DNA of 24,870 nt from JAKQLP01 sp964562165. Its GTDB lineage: Bacteria; Patescibacteriota; Dojkabacteria; B142; OLB20. Location: the NCBI GenBank assembly GCA_964562165.1, contig CAZLRZ010000008.1:1-24870 (forward strand), read 5' to 3'. Below, piece after piece: positions 5,652-14,698 of this stretch. Position numbers and translations under genes: made by a program. Every line of letters begins with the position of its first letter. Position 1 is the stretch's first letter. A model generated the notes under the pieces. It was not told the origin of the DNA and did no database searches. It was given only the letters and a program-made list of their open reading frames with translations.

Positions 5652-7081
5652 AAATCTACAACAAATTAATTGCCATTTTCGCCGTATTGATCACATTGTT
5701 TCTTTGTACGATAAGTATTTTGGCATATCGATACGCTACCGACGTAACATCCTGGCAAATTAGGGATAACACCATCACTCAAGAAGACCTTTCAAACGAT
5801 ATTAAAGTTAAGTTGGTTTTAGACAATGGCCAAGCGATCAATGCAAATATTGTTAAACCAGAAACCGAAGTCATTAGTAATGTAAAGGGAATTAGCACCA
5901 CAGACGACGGCTACGTTAGAATAATCACTAAAGATAATGAATTGGTTTTTGACTCAACCACATTAAAAATTGGGGATGAAAACCTAAAAGACGATAGTAT
6001 TACCGGAGCTAAAATAAAAGACAACAGCATTACAGGATCCGACATTGCCGATTTAAGCATTAACACATCAGATATTGCCGATTCTTCAATAAATTCCAAT
6101 AAAATCGAAAATGGCTCAATAGGTTTGGGCGAAACAAATTTTAGAGTTATAAGTTCAATTAACGGAATAACCCGAAACGGCGGCAACATTGATATTATTG
6201 GAACAAATGGAATCGACGTTTCAACCGATTCCCAAAACGGAAAGATATTATTAAATTTAAACACTCCAATAATTCCAGGCACCATGACAAATGCCGACAC
6301 ACTAGATAACCTAGACAGCACCTACTTCTTGAACTTAGGGAACTTTCAAACTGGTGAACTAGGAAGTCAATTTTTCTCAGCCTATAACGACTTATCAGAC
6401 GAGGACAAGTTAAACTTTGATGCTGATGGTGATTTAATTACCAAAGCAATGATTGAAAACTACAAACTTTCATTTAAAGAGGCAATAATCCGTGAAAATC
6501 TAGAAATTAAGGGAGATTTAACAGTTGGCGGGAATATGCTATTTGCAGGTTCAGTCGGCTACGAGAATCTAATCCTAAGTCCAAAGGAAGGTACTAATGC
6601 GATTGTCATTCAAACAGGAGATGCAGACAGGTTTGCCATCGACGCTTTAGGTAATTTATTTACCAGTGGCAACATCAAACTGGATGGGATTCTTAGCACA
6701 TCTCGTTTTGATAATATTGATACAGCCTTAATTAATGCAATAGAAAATTACGAACAACAGCAAGCCCAAGTAAATGAATTAAATGACAGGGTATCCGAAA
6801 TACGATCTGATTTATTAAATTTTGAATCATCTACAATTTCTGGATTTGTTGAATGCCTTCCAACTTCTTCGGATGCCCAGGAAAGATGCGTAATTCAGGC
6901 ACCCGTTAAAAGGACATTCAAATCGGTTGTAGTTTCTTCACAAAATTCTAAAGAGCCAACATTTGCTTTCCTAAAGACCGACCCAAGAGGCAAAACACAA
7001 GCGGAAGCATATATACAATCATTAACAGGGGGGCTAACATCAGGCACAAAGGCCTTTTATATAGCTACACTAAACGATTAG
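5648..7081 (+). CDS. Membrane-anchored fibre-like surface protein with 10-residue repeats
   Basis: The predicted 477-residue protein begins MKIYNKLIAIFAVLITLFL, an uncleaved signal-anchor helix, so the rest should lie outside the cell. The start at 5648 fits the helix and the promoter; an upstream TTG at 5591 would add 19 unlikely residues. Residues about 117-156 are four 10-residue repeats of the form SIxxxxIxDx, the kind seen in phage tail fibres and bacterial adhesins. They are followed by TNADTLDNLDSTYFL and two beta-rich copies of a G-[DN]-L/I-x-V/S-GG/GN pattern (KGDLTVGGNMLF; LGNLFTSGNIKLDG), also typical of trimeric fibres. A heptad-like stretch follows (IENYEQQQAQVNELNDRVSE), and a C-terminal domain has two cysteines. 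A trimeric stalk for attachment is inferred. Its stop overlaps that of dnaE by 4 bp. No named family is recognised. Confidence 0.7.
   Translation: MKIYNKLIAIFAVLITLFLCTISILAYRYATDVTSWQIRDNTITQEDLSNDIKVKLVLDNGQAINANIVKPETEVISNVKGISTTDDGYVRIITKDNELVFDSTTLKIGDENLKDDSITGAKIKDNSITGSDIADLSINTSDIADSSINSNKIENGSIGLGETNFRVISSINGITRNGGNIDIIGTNGIDVSTDSQNGKILLNLNTPIIPGTMTNADTLDNLDSTYFLNLGNFQTGELGSQFFSAYNDLSDEDKLNFDADGDLITKAMIENYKLSFKEAIIRENLEIKGDLTVGGNMLFAGSVGYENLILSPKEGTNAIVIQTGDADRFAIDALGNLFTSGNIKLDGILSTSRFDNIDTALINAIENYEQQQAQVNELNDRVSEIRSDLLNFESSTISGFVECLPTSSDAQERCVIQAPVKRTFKSVVVSSQNSKEPTFAFLKTDPRGKTQAEAYIQSLTGGLTSGTKAFYIATLND
5996..6115 (+). repeat. Four in-frame 30-bp degenerate tandem repeats in the surface-protein gene
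   Basis: The translated units are SITGAKIKDN, SITGSDIADL, SINTSDIADS and SINSNKIENG, followed by a partial SIGL. The 10-residue period is exact, while the DNA copies have diverged, so the repeat is old and held at protein level. Confidence 0.75.
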
Positions 7082-10000
7082 TTTTTTGAGTTGTATTCGT
7101 ATAGGAAGTCTAGAAGCTCTTTGGCAGGGGTTACAGATTTTATTAAATATCTAATATCGCTATTATCTCCATAAACAATTTTGATTCTGGTTTTTCCCGG
7201 ATACTTTTTGAGTAGATCTTTAAATTTAGCCAGAACTTTTTTATCAGTTACTCCGCATATATCAATTTCTAATTCCTTCTTTTTCATATATTCTTCAGGA
7301 TCAAACACGCTATCTACCACCAAACTTTTTTCTCCATCTTTTTCACTAACAAAACCTTTTACAACAATAGGAGTGTATTCTTTAATGACGTTCCTGATTT
7401 TTTCAAAACTTCGTGGGAATATAACGCCTTCTGCTCGGGCATTTTCATCTTCCAGTGAAACAAAGGCCATTGCCTTGCCGTCTTTTTTAGTTCTGATAGT
7501 TTTCATCCTTGTAATAAGAACAGTACTTGCAAAGGTTGATTTATCGCTAAAATTAGGCAAATCGGTCAAAGTTGAAAGGTGAAAGCCGGTACTTAAGCTT
7601 CGGTATTTAATTAATGGATGATTGCCTAAGAAAGTCCCCAGCAATTCCTTTTCCCAATTTAAACAATCTATTTCGGATTCTTTAATTGGCCTTGGTAAAG
7701 CTTCATCCTTTATTACTGGCGCTGAAGATTCAATATTTCCTAATTGGAACAAATCTGATTGGCCGCCTTCTTGGCTTTTTTTAAATTTAACAACTCTTTC
7801 AAAAACCATAGGAACAGCTTCTAGCAGCTGGTTTCTGTATCCAAATTCGTTTAGTGCTCCAACTTTAGCCAATACTTCTAAATCTTTTTTAGACACGTTT
7901 TCGGGGGTTACAGTCTCGATTAAATTCTGCAAACTTGTGTATCCTTTTTTAGGACGGAACTTAACAATGTTTTCCATGGCTTTTCCGCCACCACCCTTAA
8001 TTCCTGAAAGCCCGAACCTAATTTTATTTTCACCTTCAATGACAAAATGGACAGAACTGTGATTCACGCTAGGTGGCAACACTTCAATTTTCATTTCACG
8101 AGCCTCTTTAAGATCTCTTTGCAATTTATCAGGAGTATGACAATCTACTTCCATAAGACTCGCCATAAACTGAAGAGGGTAGTGAGCCTTCAAAAAACCA
8201 GTCTGGTAGGCAATTAGAGAATAGCAGGCACTATGGGATCGGTTAAATCCGTAATCAGCAAAAGGTTCCATGTACGAAAAGACTTTCTTTGCAGTTTCCT
8301 CATCAAAACCTCTTTCTTTGGATTTTTGCATAAACTTTTCTTTTTCCTTTTCCATAACTTCCTTTTTCTTTTTACCCATGGCTCTTCTAAGCATGTCGGC
8401 CTCTCCAAGTGAATATCCTGCAAAAACTACGGAAATATTAATGACTTGCTCCTGATAAATTGCAAAGCCATACGTGCTTTTCAAAACAGGCTCAAGGCAA
8501 TCGTGAGGATACGAAACTTCTTCCAGTCCTTTTTTTCGATTAATGTAATTAGGAATGTATGCCATAGCGCCAGGCCTATATGCAGCGTTCATAAAGATCA
8601 AATCCTCAATTTCAGTTGGACTCAAATCTTTTAAATATTTCTGCATTCCATCAGACTCAAATTGAAAAATGCCAATAGTTCTACCTTCACGGAAAAGCTG
8701 ATAAGTTATGTCATCGGTTAGCGATAATTTATCGATATCCAATAAAACTCCGGTAGTTTCTTTAATAAGTTTTAACGCTTTATCAATAATTGTAAGATTA
8801 GTTAAGCCCAAAAAGTCGAACTTCATTAAACCAATAGGTTCAAGGTGCATACCTTCATATTGTGTTATTTTTTTATTGCCATTTCTTGAATCAATCTGGA
8901 TAGGAACATAATCTGTAATAGGTGAGGGCGTTACCAAATACCCGCAGGCGTGAATGGATACGTGCCTGGCAACATTTTCGAGTTTTTCTACATATTTACT
9001 AAGTTGGATCAAATCAGGAGAACTTTGAATAATTTCTTCAAATTCGGGCACATCCTGACGCATCTTTGATATTGGGGCAACTTTACCAAATTTAACAGTT
9101 ACCATTTTTGAAAGTTTGTCGGCAATACTCAAGTCTATACCCATAACTCTAGCGACATCTCTTATTGCCGCTTTAGTCTTTAATCTTCCGAATGTTCCAA
9201 TATATGATGTGTTTACCTCACCATATTTATGACTCATATATTCAAATAACTTGTCACGTTTATCGTCTTGGAAGTCTACGTCAAAATCCGGTGGAGAAGG
9301 CCTTTCAGGATTTAAAAACCTTTCAAAAATTAGATTCCACGAAATAGGATCAAGACTAGTAATACCTAAAATATATGCCACAACCGATCCGGCCCCCGAG
9401 CCTCTACCTGGACCTACTAAAATATTGTTTTTTCTTGCCCAATCAATATAGTCTTCGACTACTAAAAAGTAATCGTTGTAGCCCTTGGAATCGATGATTG
9501 AAAGCTCGTAATCGACTCTTTTTTTAAGTTCTTCGTTAATTTCTGAATACCTGCCACCAATCTTTTTATCAACATGTTCTCTGAGTAGGGCCTTAGTCTT
9601 AGCTTCATCTAATTTAATATCGTAATGTGGCTGGATTCGCTGGAATTCGATGCCATAAACCTCAACCAGTTCCGCTACCTTCCATGTATTATCGACAGCC
9701 TCGGGAATATCCTTAAATAGTTCATACATTTCTTCAGTTGATTTTACATAGAATTCTGAAGCATGAGCACGCCTTCGTTCTGGATCGGATAATTTTCTTC
9801 CATCACTAATACACCAAGCGATTTCTTGAATAACATAGTCTTCTCTTTCAAGATAATGGGCATCGCATGTAGCGACTAGTTCGGTTTTAGTTCTTTTAGC
9901 AATATCCACCAATTTTGGTAGAACAAAATCCACATCTTCGTGAGGGAACCTAGATATTTCCACATAAACATTTTCAAAGTTCTTTTTTAAAAATCCGAGC

Positions 10001-10476
10001 CATTCTTCGGCTTCGTCCCATTTTTCGTGTAATAAATCCTGCGCAAGTTCGCCCGACAAACAACCGGTAAGACAAATAATCCCTTTGGAATACTTTTCAA
10101 GGATTTCCCTGTCAACTCTAGGTTTATAGTAAAAACCTTCTACATTAGCAATAGACACCATCTTTAATAGGTTCTGGTAGCCCTCTTTGTTTTTTGCAAG
10201 AAGGGTCAAATGATATCTTTGATCATCAATACCAGTTTCTTTATCAGTTCTTTTTCTAAATGCCACATAAACCTCACAACCAAGAATGGGCTTAACACCC
10301 ATTTCTTTACATATAGACCAAAATTCATAAATCCCAGCCATTGACCCGTGATCAGTCAAGGCTATTGCAGGCATATTGTATTCTTTAATCCGTGAAATTA
10401 ATGGACGAAGCTTTTGGACTCCATCTAACAGGGAATATTCAGAGTGAAGATGTAAATGTACAAAAGGATTCCCCAC
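7078..10476 (-). CDS. dnaE: DNA polymerase III alpha subunit
   Basis: The replicative polymerase, 1132 residues, close to the DnaE norm (about 1160). An N-terminal PHP domain keeps what look like all metal ligands: H7/H9 (FVHLHLHSEYSLLDG), D42/H43 (LTDHGSM), E68 (GCEVYV), H89, C139 (TGCLSGE), and D205/H207 (CDAHYLE). E. coli has lost some of these, so a built-in Mn/Zn proofreading exonuclease is possible here. Polymerase motifs include GPGRGSGAGSVVAYILGI, PDFDVDF with catalytic D399/D401, and D554 in MKFDFLGLTNL. The (HhH)2 region and a C-terminal OB fold (VLITRMKTIRTKKDGKAMAF) follow. The start is GTG, exactly 6 nt after a TATTAT box. The stop overlaps that of the convergent surface-protein gene. 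Confidence 0.96.
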   Translation of the reverse strand: MGNPFVHLHLHSEYSLLDGVQKLRPLISRIKEYNMPAIALTDHGSMAGIYEFWSICKEMGVKPILGCEVYVAFRKRTDKETGIDDQRYHLTLLAKNKEGYQNLLKMVSIANVEGFYYKPRVDREILEKYSKGIICLTGCLSGELAQDLLHEKWDEAEEWLGFLKKNFENVYVEISRFPHEDVDFVLPKLVDIAKRTKTELVATCDAHYLEREDYVIQEIAWCISDGRKLSDPERRRAHASEFYVKSTEEMYELFKDIPEAVDNTWKVAELVEVYGIEFQRIQPHYDIKLDEAKTKALLREHVDKKIGGRYSEINEELKKRVDYELSIIDSKGYNDYFLVVEDYIDWARKNNILVGPGRGSGAGSVVAYILGITSLDPISWNLIFERFLNPERPSPPDFDVDFQDDKRDKLFEYMSHKYGEVNTSYIGTFGRLKTKAAIRDVARVMGIDLSIADKLSKMVTVKFGKVAPISKMRQDVPEFEEIIQSSPDLIQLSKYVEKLENVARHVSIHACGYLVTPSPITDYVPIQIDSRNGNKKITQYEGMHLEPIGLMKFDFLGLTNLTIIDKALKLIKETTGVLLDIDKLSLTDDITYQLFREGRTIGIFQFESDGMQKYLKDLSPTEIEDLIFMNAAYRPGAMAYIPNYINRKKGLEEVSYPHDCLEPVLKSTYGFAIYQEQVINISVVFAGYSLGEADMLRRAMGKKKKEVMEKEKEKFMQKSKERGFDEETAKKVFSYMEPFADYGFNRSHSACYSLIAYQTGFLKAHYPLQFMASLMEVDCHTPDKLQRDLKEAREMKIEVLPPSVNHSSVHFVIEGENKIRFGLSGIKGGGGKAMENIVKFRPKKGYTSLQNLIETVTPENVSKKDLEVLAKVGALNEFGYRNQLLEAVPMVFERVVKFKKSQEGGQSDLFQLGNIESSAPVIKDEALPRPIKESEIDCLNWEKELLGTFLGNHPLIKYRSLSTGFHLSTLTDLPNFSDKSTFASTVLITRMKTIRTKKDGKAMAFVSLEDENARAEGVIFPRSFEKIRNVIKEYTPIVVKGFVSEKDGEKSLVVDSVFDPEEYMKKKELEIDICGVTDKKVLAKFKDLLKKYPGKTRIKIVYGDNSDIRYLIKSVTPAKELLDFLYEYNSKN

Positions 10477-10482
10477 AATTAC

Positions 10483-10512
10483 ATAATAATTCTAATTAGA
10501 ACTCACAGACAA
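10483..10512 (-). promoter_or_regulatory. dnaE promoter with a 12-bp palindrome in its spacer
   Basis: On the minus strand TTGTCT (10512-10507), an 18-bp spacer and TATTAT (10488-10483) precede the dnaE GTG, which begins 6 nt after the -10 box, so the mRNA may be leaderless. The spacer holds TTCTAATTAGAA (10490-10501), a perfect 12-bp palindrome directly against the -10 box and a possible operator. Confidence 0.45.
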
Positions 10513-10524
10513 ACCCATTAATGC

Positions 10525-11148
10525 TTAAATGCTATTTGCCCAGTTAAGCATATATTTTGAAGTCTTCTCCCATGAATGTTGGCCATAGGCTTTGGCTAGA
10601 GATACAAAATCCCAACCATACCTTTTGGCGTATTGGACAGAAATCTTAGGCACCAAATTATTAAATGCATCTGTGAAAGATGCGTACTTAACGCCATTTA
10701 AATATCCAAAGCAGTTATATGTGTTTCCATTTTTCTTTAATGGGACTCTGCAAAACCCAGATTCAACGCCCATAATTGCAACAATGATTCTAAAGTCAGC
10801 CCCATTTGCCTCCGCCAAATCTATGATTTGAGCAGAATATTCTCTAGTAGCTACAGGAGATTTTTGTTTTTTCAGGAAATTAAGCAATCTTTCAATTTTA
10901 TCGTTTCTTTCTTTTTCGAGCTTTTCTTGAGCTTCGAGGATAGGCTTAATGGCAAGGGCTTCTTGGACTTCGGCAAGCGTTGCTTTTGAAAGCAGTTGAT
11001 TGTGTGAATATGACAACCTTAAAGAACTCTTTTGGGGAATAACATTTGAACTTTGAATTACATTTACAGTATTCAAAGCCGTTAACAGAATAACGGTAGT
11101 AGAAATTAGAAAGCCCTTTTTTAATTTACTTTTTATCGATTGCCTCAT
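10525..11148 (-). CDS. Lytic-transglycosylase/lysozyme-like cell-wall hydrolase, membrane-anchored
   Basis: The 207-residue protein starts with a basic segment and one hydrophobic helix (about 13-30), placing the rest outside the membrane. A charged helical linker (60-95, rich in Glu and Lys) precedes a lysozyme-fold domain: SAQIIDLAEANGADFRIIVAIMGVESGFC, where Glu129 is the expected catalytic acid, then NCFGYLNG, then YGQHSWEKTSKYML near the end. Cys133 and Cys146 could form a disulfide. Such domains cleave the glycan strands of peptidoglycan. The gene overlaps the 3' end of cysS by 23 bp, so the two are probably co-transcribed. Fold and Glu are clear; the exact subfamily is not. Confidence 0.7.
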   Translation of the reverse strand: MRQSIKSKLKKGFLISTTVILLTALNTVNVIQSSNVIPQKSSLRLSYSHNQLLSKATLAEVQEALAIKPILEAQEKLEKERNDKIERLLNFLKKQKSPVATREYSAQIIDLAEANGADFRIIVAIMGVESGFCRVPLKKNGNTYNCFGYLNGVKYASFTDAFNNLVPKISVQYAKRYGWDFVSLAKAYGQHSWEKTSKYMLNWANSI

Positions 11149-12538
11149 AATTATATTTTGTCTTTAATTCATCTCTAATTTTATCAGCCAGATTCCAGTC
11201 TTTATTTTGTCTGGCTTTTTCTCTACTTTTAATTAAACTTTGAACTTCATCAGATAATATATCATCATTTTTGGAAAATTTCTCACCCAAAGTTACCGCA
11301 TTACCCAACCTTAACCCAAGCACATTATCAAAATCCATAATTGTTTTGAATTTATCCGAAAGTTTTTCGTCTGTTTTTAACAAGTCCCAAACATAAGACA
11401 GAGCTTGAGGAACGTTAAAATCATCTTCAAGAGCTTGAACAAATTTTTCTTTCCAGGTTTTAATTATTTCCCCCGAACCATCTTTTGGGTCAATGCTAAT
11501 TAAGTTGGCTACAAGCCTTTTATATGCATTCCTTGCAGAATCCAGTGCCTCGAAGGTGAAATTTTGCTTTGATCGATAATGCGAACCTATTAGCAAATAC
11601 CTTAAATGCATAGGGTCATATCCTTTTTCGATCAAATCATCCAGCAAAATAAAATTGCCGTCAGATTTTGAAATCTTTGAATTGTTTAGATTTAAATGTT
11701 CATTATGAAGCCAATAGTTTACAAACTTGCAGCCATTAGCCGATTCGCTTTGTGCAATTTCGTTAGTGTGATGGACCGGAATATGTTCGACTCCACCAAT
11801 ATGAATGTCTATAGTTTTCCCAAGTTCTTTGCGAACCATAGCTGAACATTCAATATGCCATCCGGGAAAGCCGAGACCATTGGCGATCAAATCGGATTTA
11901 AAAGGTGAGGGCCAAAACTGCAAAGCATTTTTGTGGTCGCCAACTTTGAAAAACCAGAGGGCAAAATCAAATGGATGTTTTTTGTTTTCATCACTAACTT
12001 TTCCGGACCCTGCGCCAATAATGTTTTCTTCAAGATTTTGCCCAGAAAGAGCAGTGTAATTCTCAAATTTACTAACGTCAAAATATACGGCCTTCGATGT
12101 AGTATAGGCAAACCCCTTATCAATTAATGTCTGGATCATGTCGATCATTTCTTCTAAATAATCCGTAGCCCTAGCTTTTACGGTAGGCTCAAGCATATTT
12201 AAATTTGAAGTGTCTTTTTCGAATTGTTTAATATATTTATCAGCAATTATTCTGGGGTCAAGATGTTCTCTTTTTGAGGCCTTTTCCATTTTATCTTCAC
12301 CTTCGTCAGCATCAGAAGTCAGATGGCCAAAGTCAGTATAGTTGCGGACATACCGCACTTCATAGCCAAGATAAATTAGGGATCTTCGTATCAAATCGCC
12401 AGCTAACATGCCACGCATATTCCCAATGTGTTGATTCCAATATACGGTTGGTCCGCAATGATAAATCTTAACGGAATTTTTAAATAGTGGTACAAATTCT
12501 TCTTTCTTCTTTGTAAGACTGCTAAATAGTTTCAACAT
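11126..12538 (-). CDS. cysS: Cysteinyl-tRNA synthetase
   Basis: The enzyme charges tRNA-Cys with cysteine (class I synthetase); its 470 residues match the family (E. coli 461). Signatures in order: YHCGPTVYWNQHIGNMRG with zinc ligand Cys28 and the HIGH-type motif at 37-40 (HIGN); WHIECSAM with Cys231; HHTNEIAQSE with His256/257 and Glu260 completing the zinc site; NSKISKSDGN, the KMSKS loop (288-292). The segment GGVEHIPVHH replaces the commoner GGxDLxFPHH, a variant worth noting. The C-terminal anticodon-binding helices end with IKSREKARQNKDWNLADKIRDEL. The 3' end overlaps the transglycosylase-like gene. Confidence 0.96.
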   Translation of the reverse strand: MLKLFSSLTKKKEEFVPLFKNSVKIYHCGPTVYWNQHIGNMRGMLAGDLIRRSLIYLGYEVRYVRNYTDFGHLTSDADEGEDKMEKASKREHLDPRIIADKYIKQFEKDTSNLNMLEPTVKARATDYLEEMIDMIQTLIDKGFAYTTSKAVYFDVSKFENYTALSGQNLEENIIGAGSGKVSDENKKHPFDFALWFFKVGDHKNALQFWPSPFKSDLIANGLGFPGWHIECSAMVRKELGKTIDIHIGGVEHIPVHHTNEIAQSESANGCKFVNYWLHNEHLNLNNSKISKSDGNFILLDDLIEKGYDPMHLRYLLIGSHYRSKQNFTFEALDSARNAYKRLVANLISIDPKDGSGEIIKTWKEKFVQALEDDFNVPQALSYVWDLLKTDEKLSDKFKTIMDFDNVLGLRLGNAVTLGEKFSKNDDILSDEVQSLIKSREKARQNKDWNLADKIRDELKTKYNYEAIDKK

Positions 12539-12543
12539 GTTCT

Positions 12544-12562
12544 ATTGATAAATAGTATCAAT
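12544..12562. repeat. Inverted repeat just upstream of cysS
   Basis: ATTGATA (12544-12550) and TATCAAT (12556-12562) are perfect 7-bp arms around a 5-nt centre. On the minus strand it overlaps TGATACTAT, a weak extended -10 box, and ends 6 bp before the cysS ATG. It may be an operator or a short leader hairpin. Confidence 0.4.
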
Positions 12563-12578
12563 TAATAATAACATTTTT

Positions 12579-12607
12579 TTGCTTTTTATTGTTTTTTTAT
12601 CTAAGAT
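12579..12607 (+). promoter_or_regulatory. Possible galU promoter
   Basis: TTGCTT (12579-12584), a 17-bp spacer and TAAGAT (12602-12607) lie about 38 bp before the galU ATG. Spacing is ideal but both boxes match consensus only in part, and the region is T-rich, so chance matches are likely. Confidence 0.3.
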
Positions 12608-12645
12608 ACCCTTAAGAAAAGTTATTTACTTTTTATTTTTGTTTT

Positions 12646-13530
12646 ATGAAAGTTAAAAAAGCAATTATTACGGCAGCGGGTTTTGGATCAAGATTTTTAC
12701 CCTTTGTTAAGAATATTCCAAAGGAAATGCTCCCAATAATTAACAAACCTTCCATCCAATACCTCGTAGAGGAATGTCGGGTTGCAGGTATCGAGGAAGT
12801 AATAATTGTTACTAGAGATGAACATAGCTTGATTCAAGACTATTTCACAAAGGATGCTCCCGATGTAAAAGCCTTACTAGAAATGCAAGGCAAGCTTGAA
12901 AGATTTTCTGAAGTAGAAGACGTTTTAGGTATGGAAAACATCAGATTTATTCAACAAGACCCAAGCTTGCCTTATGGCAATGGCTCTCCGGTTTTGTCAG
13001 CAAAAGACTTTTTAACTCCTGGCGAACCTTTCGCTCTGTTATTTGGAGATGATATGGTGCTTAGTGAAAACTCAAGTGCACTAAAACAATTGGTCGATTT
13101 TTTCGAGGTCACGGATTGTGATGCAGTTTTAGCAGTCCAAAAGACTCCAACTCATGAACTAAACAGATACGGCGTAGTAAAGCCCTCTGAATATCATGAG
13201 GAAGAAAAATGGGGTGTATTTGACTATCTAGTCGAAAAACCAAAAGTAGAAGAAGCTCCTTCTGATTTAGTGTCTTATGGAAGAATGATTTTGCCATACA
13301 AAGTATTTGAATATCTTGTTCCAACGGCAACCGGTAAAGATCAAGAACTATGGCTACAAGACGCCAACGATAAGCTTTCAAGAACAACTAAATTCTTATT
13401 TAGAATAATTGAAGGGGAATGGATGACTACTGGCGACCCAATTAGATACCTAAATGCTCAGCTAAAACATTATCTACACGATCCTAAGTTTGCAGAAAAC
13501 ACAAGGGAGATGTTGAAGTCGTTTGTTTAA
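12646..13530 (+). CDS. galU: UTP-glucose-1-phosphate uridylyltransferase
   Basis: It makes UDP-glucose from UTP and glucose-1-phosphate for surface sugars. At 294 residues it is full length. The N-terminus KKAIITAAGFGSRFLPFVKNIPKEMLPIINKPSIQYLVEE is nearly the GalU consensus: the G-rich nucleotide loop (AAGFGSR, 10-16), Lys26 in PKEMLP, and the dimer-forming YLVEE segment. FGDDMV (about 126-131) carries the metal-binding Asp. VEKPKVEEAPSDLVSYGRMIL and GEWMTTGDPIRYL complete the sugar site. It is divergent from cysS and its stop overlaps that of murG by 4 bp. Other sugar-phosphate nucleotidylyltransferases (RfbA type) lack the PKEMLPI pattern. Confidence 0.93.
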   Translation: MKVKKAIITAAGFGSRFLPFVKNIPKEMLPIINKPSIQYLVEECRVAGIEEVIIVTRDEHSLIQDYFTKDAPDVKALLEMQGKLERFSEVEDVLGMENIRFIQQDPSLPYGNGSPVLSAKDFLTPGEPFALLFGDDMVLSENSSALKQLVDFFEVTDCDAVLAVQKTPTHELNRYGVVKPSEYHEEEKWGVFDYLVEKPKVEEAPSDLVSYGRMILPYKVFEYLVPTATGKDQELWLQDANDKLSRTTKFLFRIIEGEWMTTGDPIRYLNAQLKHYLHDPKFAENTREMLKSFV

Positions 13531-14690
13531 ACGGTTTTAAAAATATTCTGGATCATAACCTTTGCAGAATCCTTACTAACTAAGGATTTTGCTTTTTCTT
13601 TAGCGATCTCAATATTTTGGCCAAGAAAGTCCTCATTATTTGAAAACTTTTGCAGGCCTAAAACTATAGCGTTATACAGTTCTTGAGGAGGCATTTCGTC
13701 ATATTGCTTTAATATATATCCAAGGCCAGTACTCGCGACTATTTCCGCATTCTTTTGTTGTTCAGCTTGAGAACTCCAGGGGATAGGAATAAGCACGGCC
13801 AATTTGCCAAGTGCCAAAATCTCACTAATTGTATTTGCTCCTGACCTACTAACAATAAGATCAGCCGAACTCATGTACACATTAAAATTCACAAAATCTT
13901 CCGCAAAAAATTTATATGATTTTTTTAATTCAGGAGGCAATGAATTGAATGCATTTTCGGCGGATTTTAAGTCGTTTGTAATAGAGGAATTCCCGACCTG
14001 ATGAACGATATTTACCGAACTTAGCAAGGTTGGCAATATTGGGAACACTCTTTTGTTAATAGTGTTTGCTCCTTGGTTCCCACCGGTAATTAAAACAATA
14101 GGCTTTAAATTATCAAATATTTTTTCGGGCGAATTACCTTTTTCAAAGAAGCCTTTTCTTAATAAATTCCCGCAAAGAACGACTTTGTCATTTTCAAAAA
14201 CAGAGCTTGTATTCGACCAAGAAATGAAGACCCTATTAGCAAACTTACCTGCATACCTGTTTGCAGTTCCAATTACCGAAGTTTGTTCGTGAACTACACT
14301 ATAGATTCCAATGATCCTTGCCCAAAATATTATCGGCAATTGTAGGTAGCCCCCAAAGCCAATAACTAATTTAGGCCTATGTTTTAATAAAACAAAAAAG
14401 GCTTTAATAAATCCCCAAGGAATCAACAATAATTGATAAATCCCAAGATGGAAGGTTTTTAAAGTCCACTTTCTCCATAACTTTCCAGTTTTGAATTCAA
14501 CAAAAGGTATTCCAAATTTTTCAACTTCTTTATATTCTGCGCTTAAATTAATTGATGAAGTCTGAGAATGCTTAACACCTAACCATAAAAGGTTATTAAT
14601 GCCTTGGGCTTTTAATTCTTCAACCAAGGCAAGGGCAGGAGTTAAATGCCCCCCAATAATCATTGTTTTTGCAGACTTTTCGATATTCAT
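13527..14690 (-). CDS. murG: UDP-N-acetylglucosamine-N-acetylmuramyl-pentapeptide undecaprenol GlcNAc transferase
   Basis: MurG adds GlcNAc to lipid I, forming lipid II on the inner face of the membrane. The 387-residue protein has the GT-B layout: MIIGGHLTPALALVEEL (G-loop 1; usually GGTGGHxxPAL, here one glycine loop is shortened), GFGGYLQLP, HEQTSVIGTANRY, then the C-domain donor site with GGNQGANTIN (203-212) and SRSGANTISEILALGKLAVLIPIP (281-304) ending in AEQQKNAE. A hydrophobic patch around 84-105 fits membrane attachment. It starts 8 bp after ftsW, and the two form a small division/cell-wall operon separate from the mraZ cluster. Confidence 0.94.
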   Translation of the reverse strand: MNIEKSAKTMIIGGHLTPALALVEELKAQGINNLLWLGVKHSQTSSINLSAEYKEVEKFGIPFVEFKTGKLWRKWTLKTFHLGIYQLLLIPWGFIKAFFVLLKHRPKLVIGFGGYLQLPIIFWARIIGIYSVVHEQTSVIGTANRYAGKFANRVFISWSNTSSVFENDKVVLCGNLLRKGFFEKGNSPEKIFDNLKPIVLITGGNQGANTINKRVFPILPTLLSSVNIVHQVGNSSITNDLKSAENAFNSLPPELKKSYKFFAEDFVNFNVYMSSADLIVSRSGANTISEILALGKLAVLIPIPWSSQAEQQKNAEIVASTGLGYILKQYDEMPPQELYNAIVLGLQKFSNNEDFLGQNIEIAKEKAKSLVSKDSAKVMIQNIFKTV

Positions 14691-14698
14691 AATAATAT

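Noticed and set aside
5996..6115. Tandem repeats as a CRISPR array
   Set aside because: The units are in frame, degenerate at DNA level, have no spacers and translate into a known fibre-type pattern.
7070..7090. Bidirectional terminator between the convergent surface-protein and dnaE genes (and likewise galU/murG at 13527-13530)
   Set aside because: The stop codons overlap by 4 bp and no GC-rich hairpin with a T-run can be seen.
8214..8423. 69-codon minus-strand frame
   Set aside because: It overlaps dnaE in another frame, with Lys/Arg-rich composition typical of a shadow of coding DNA.
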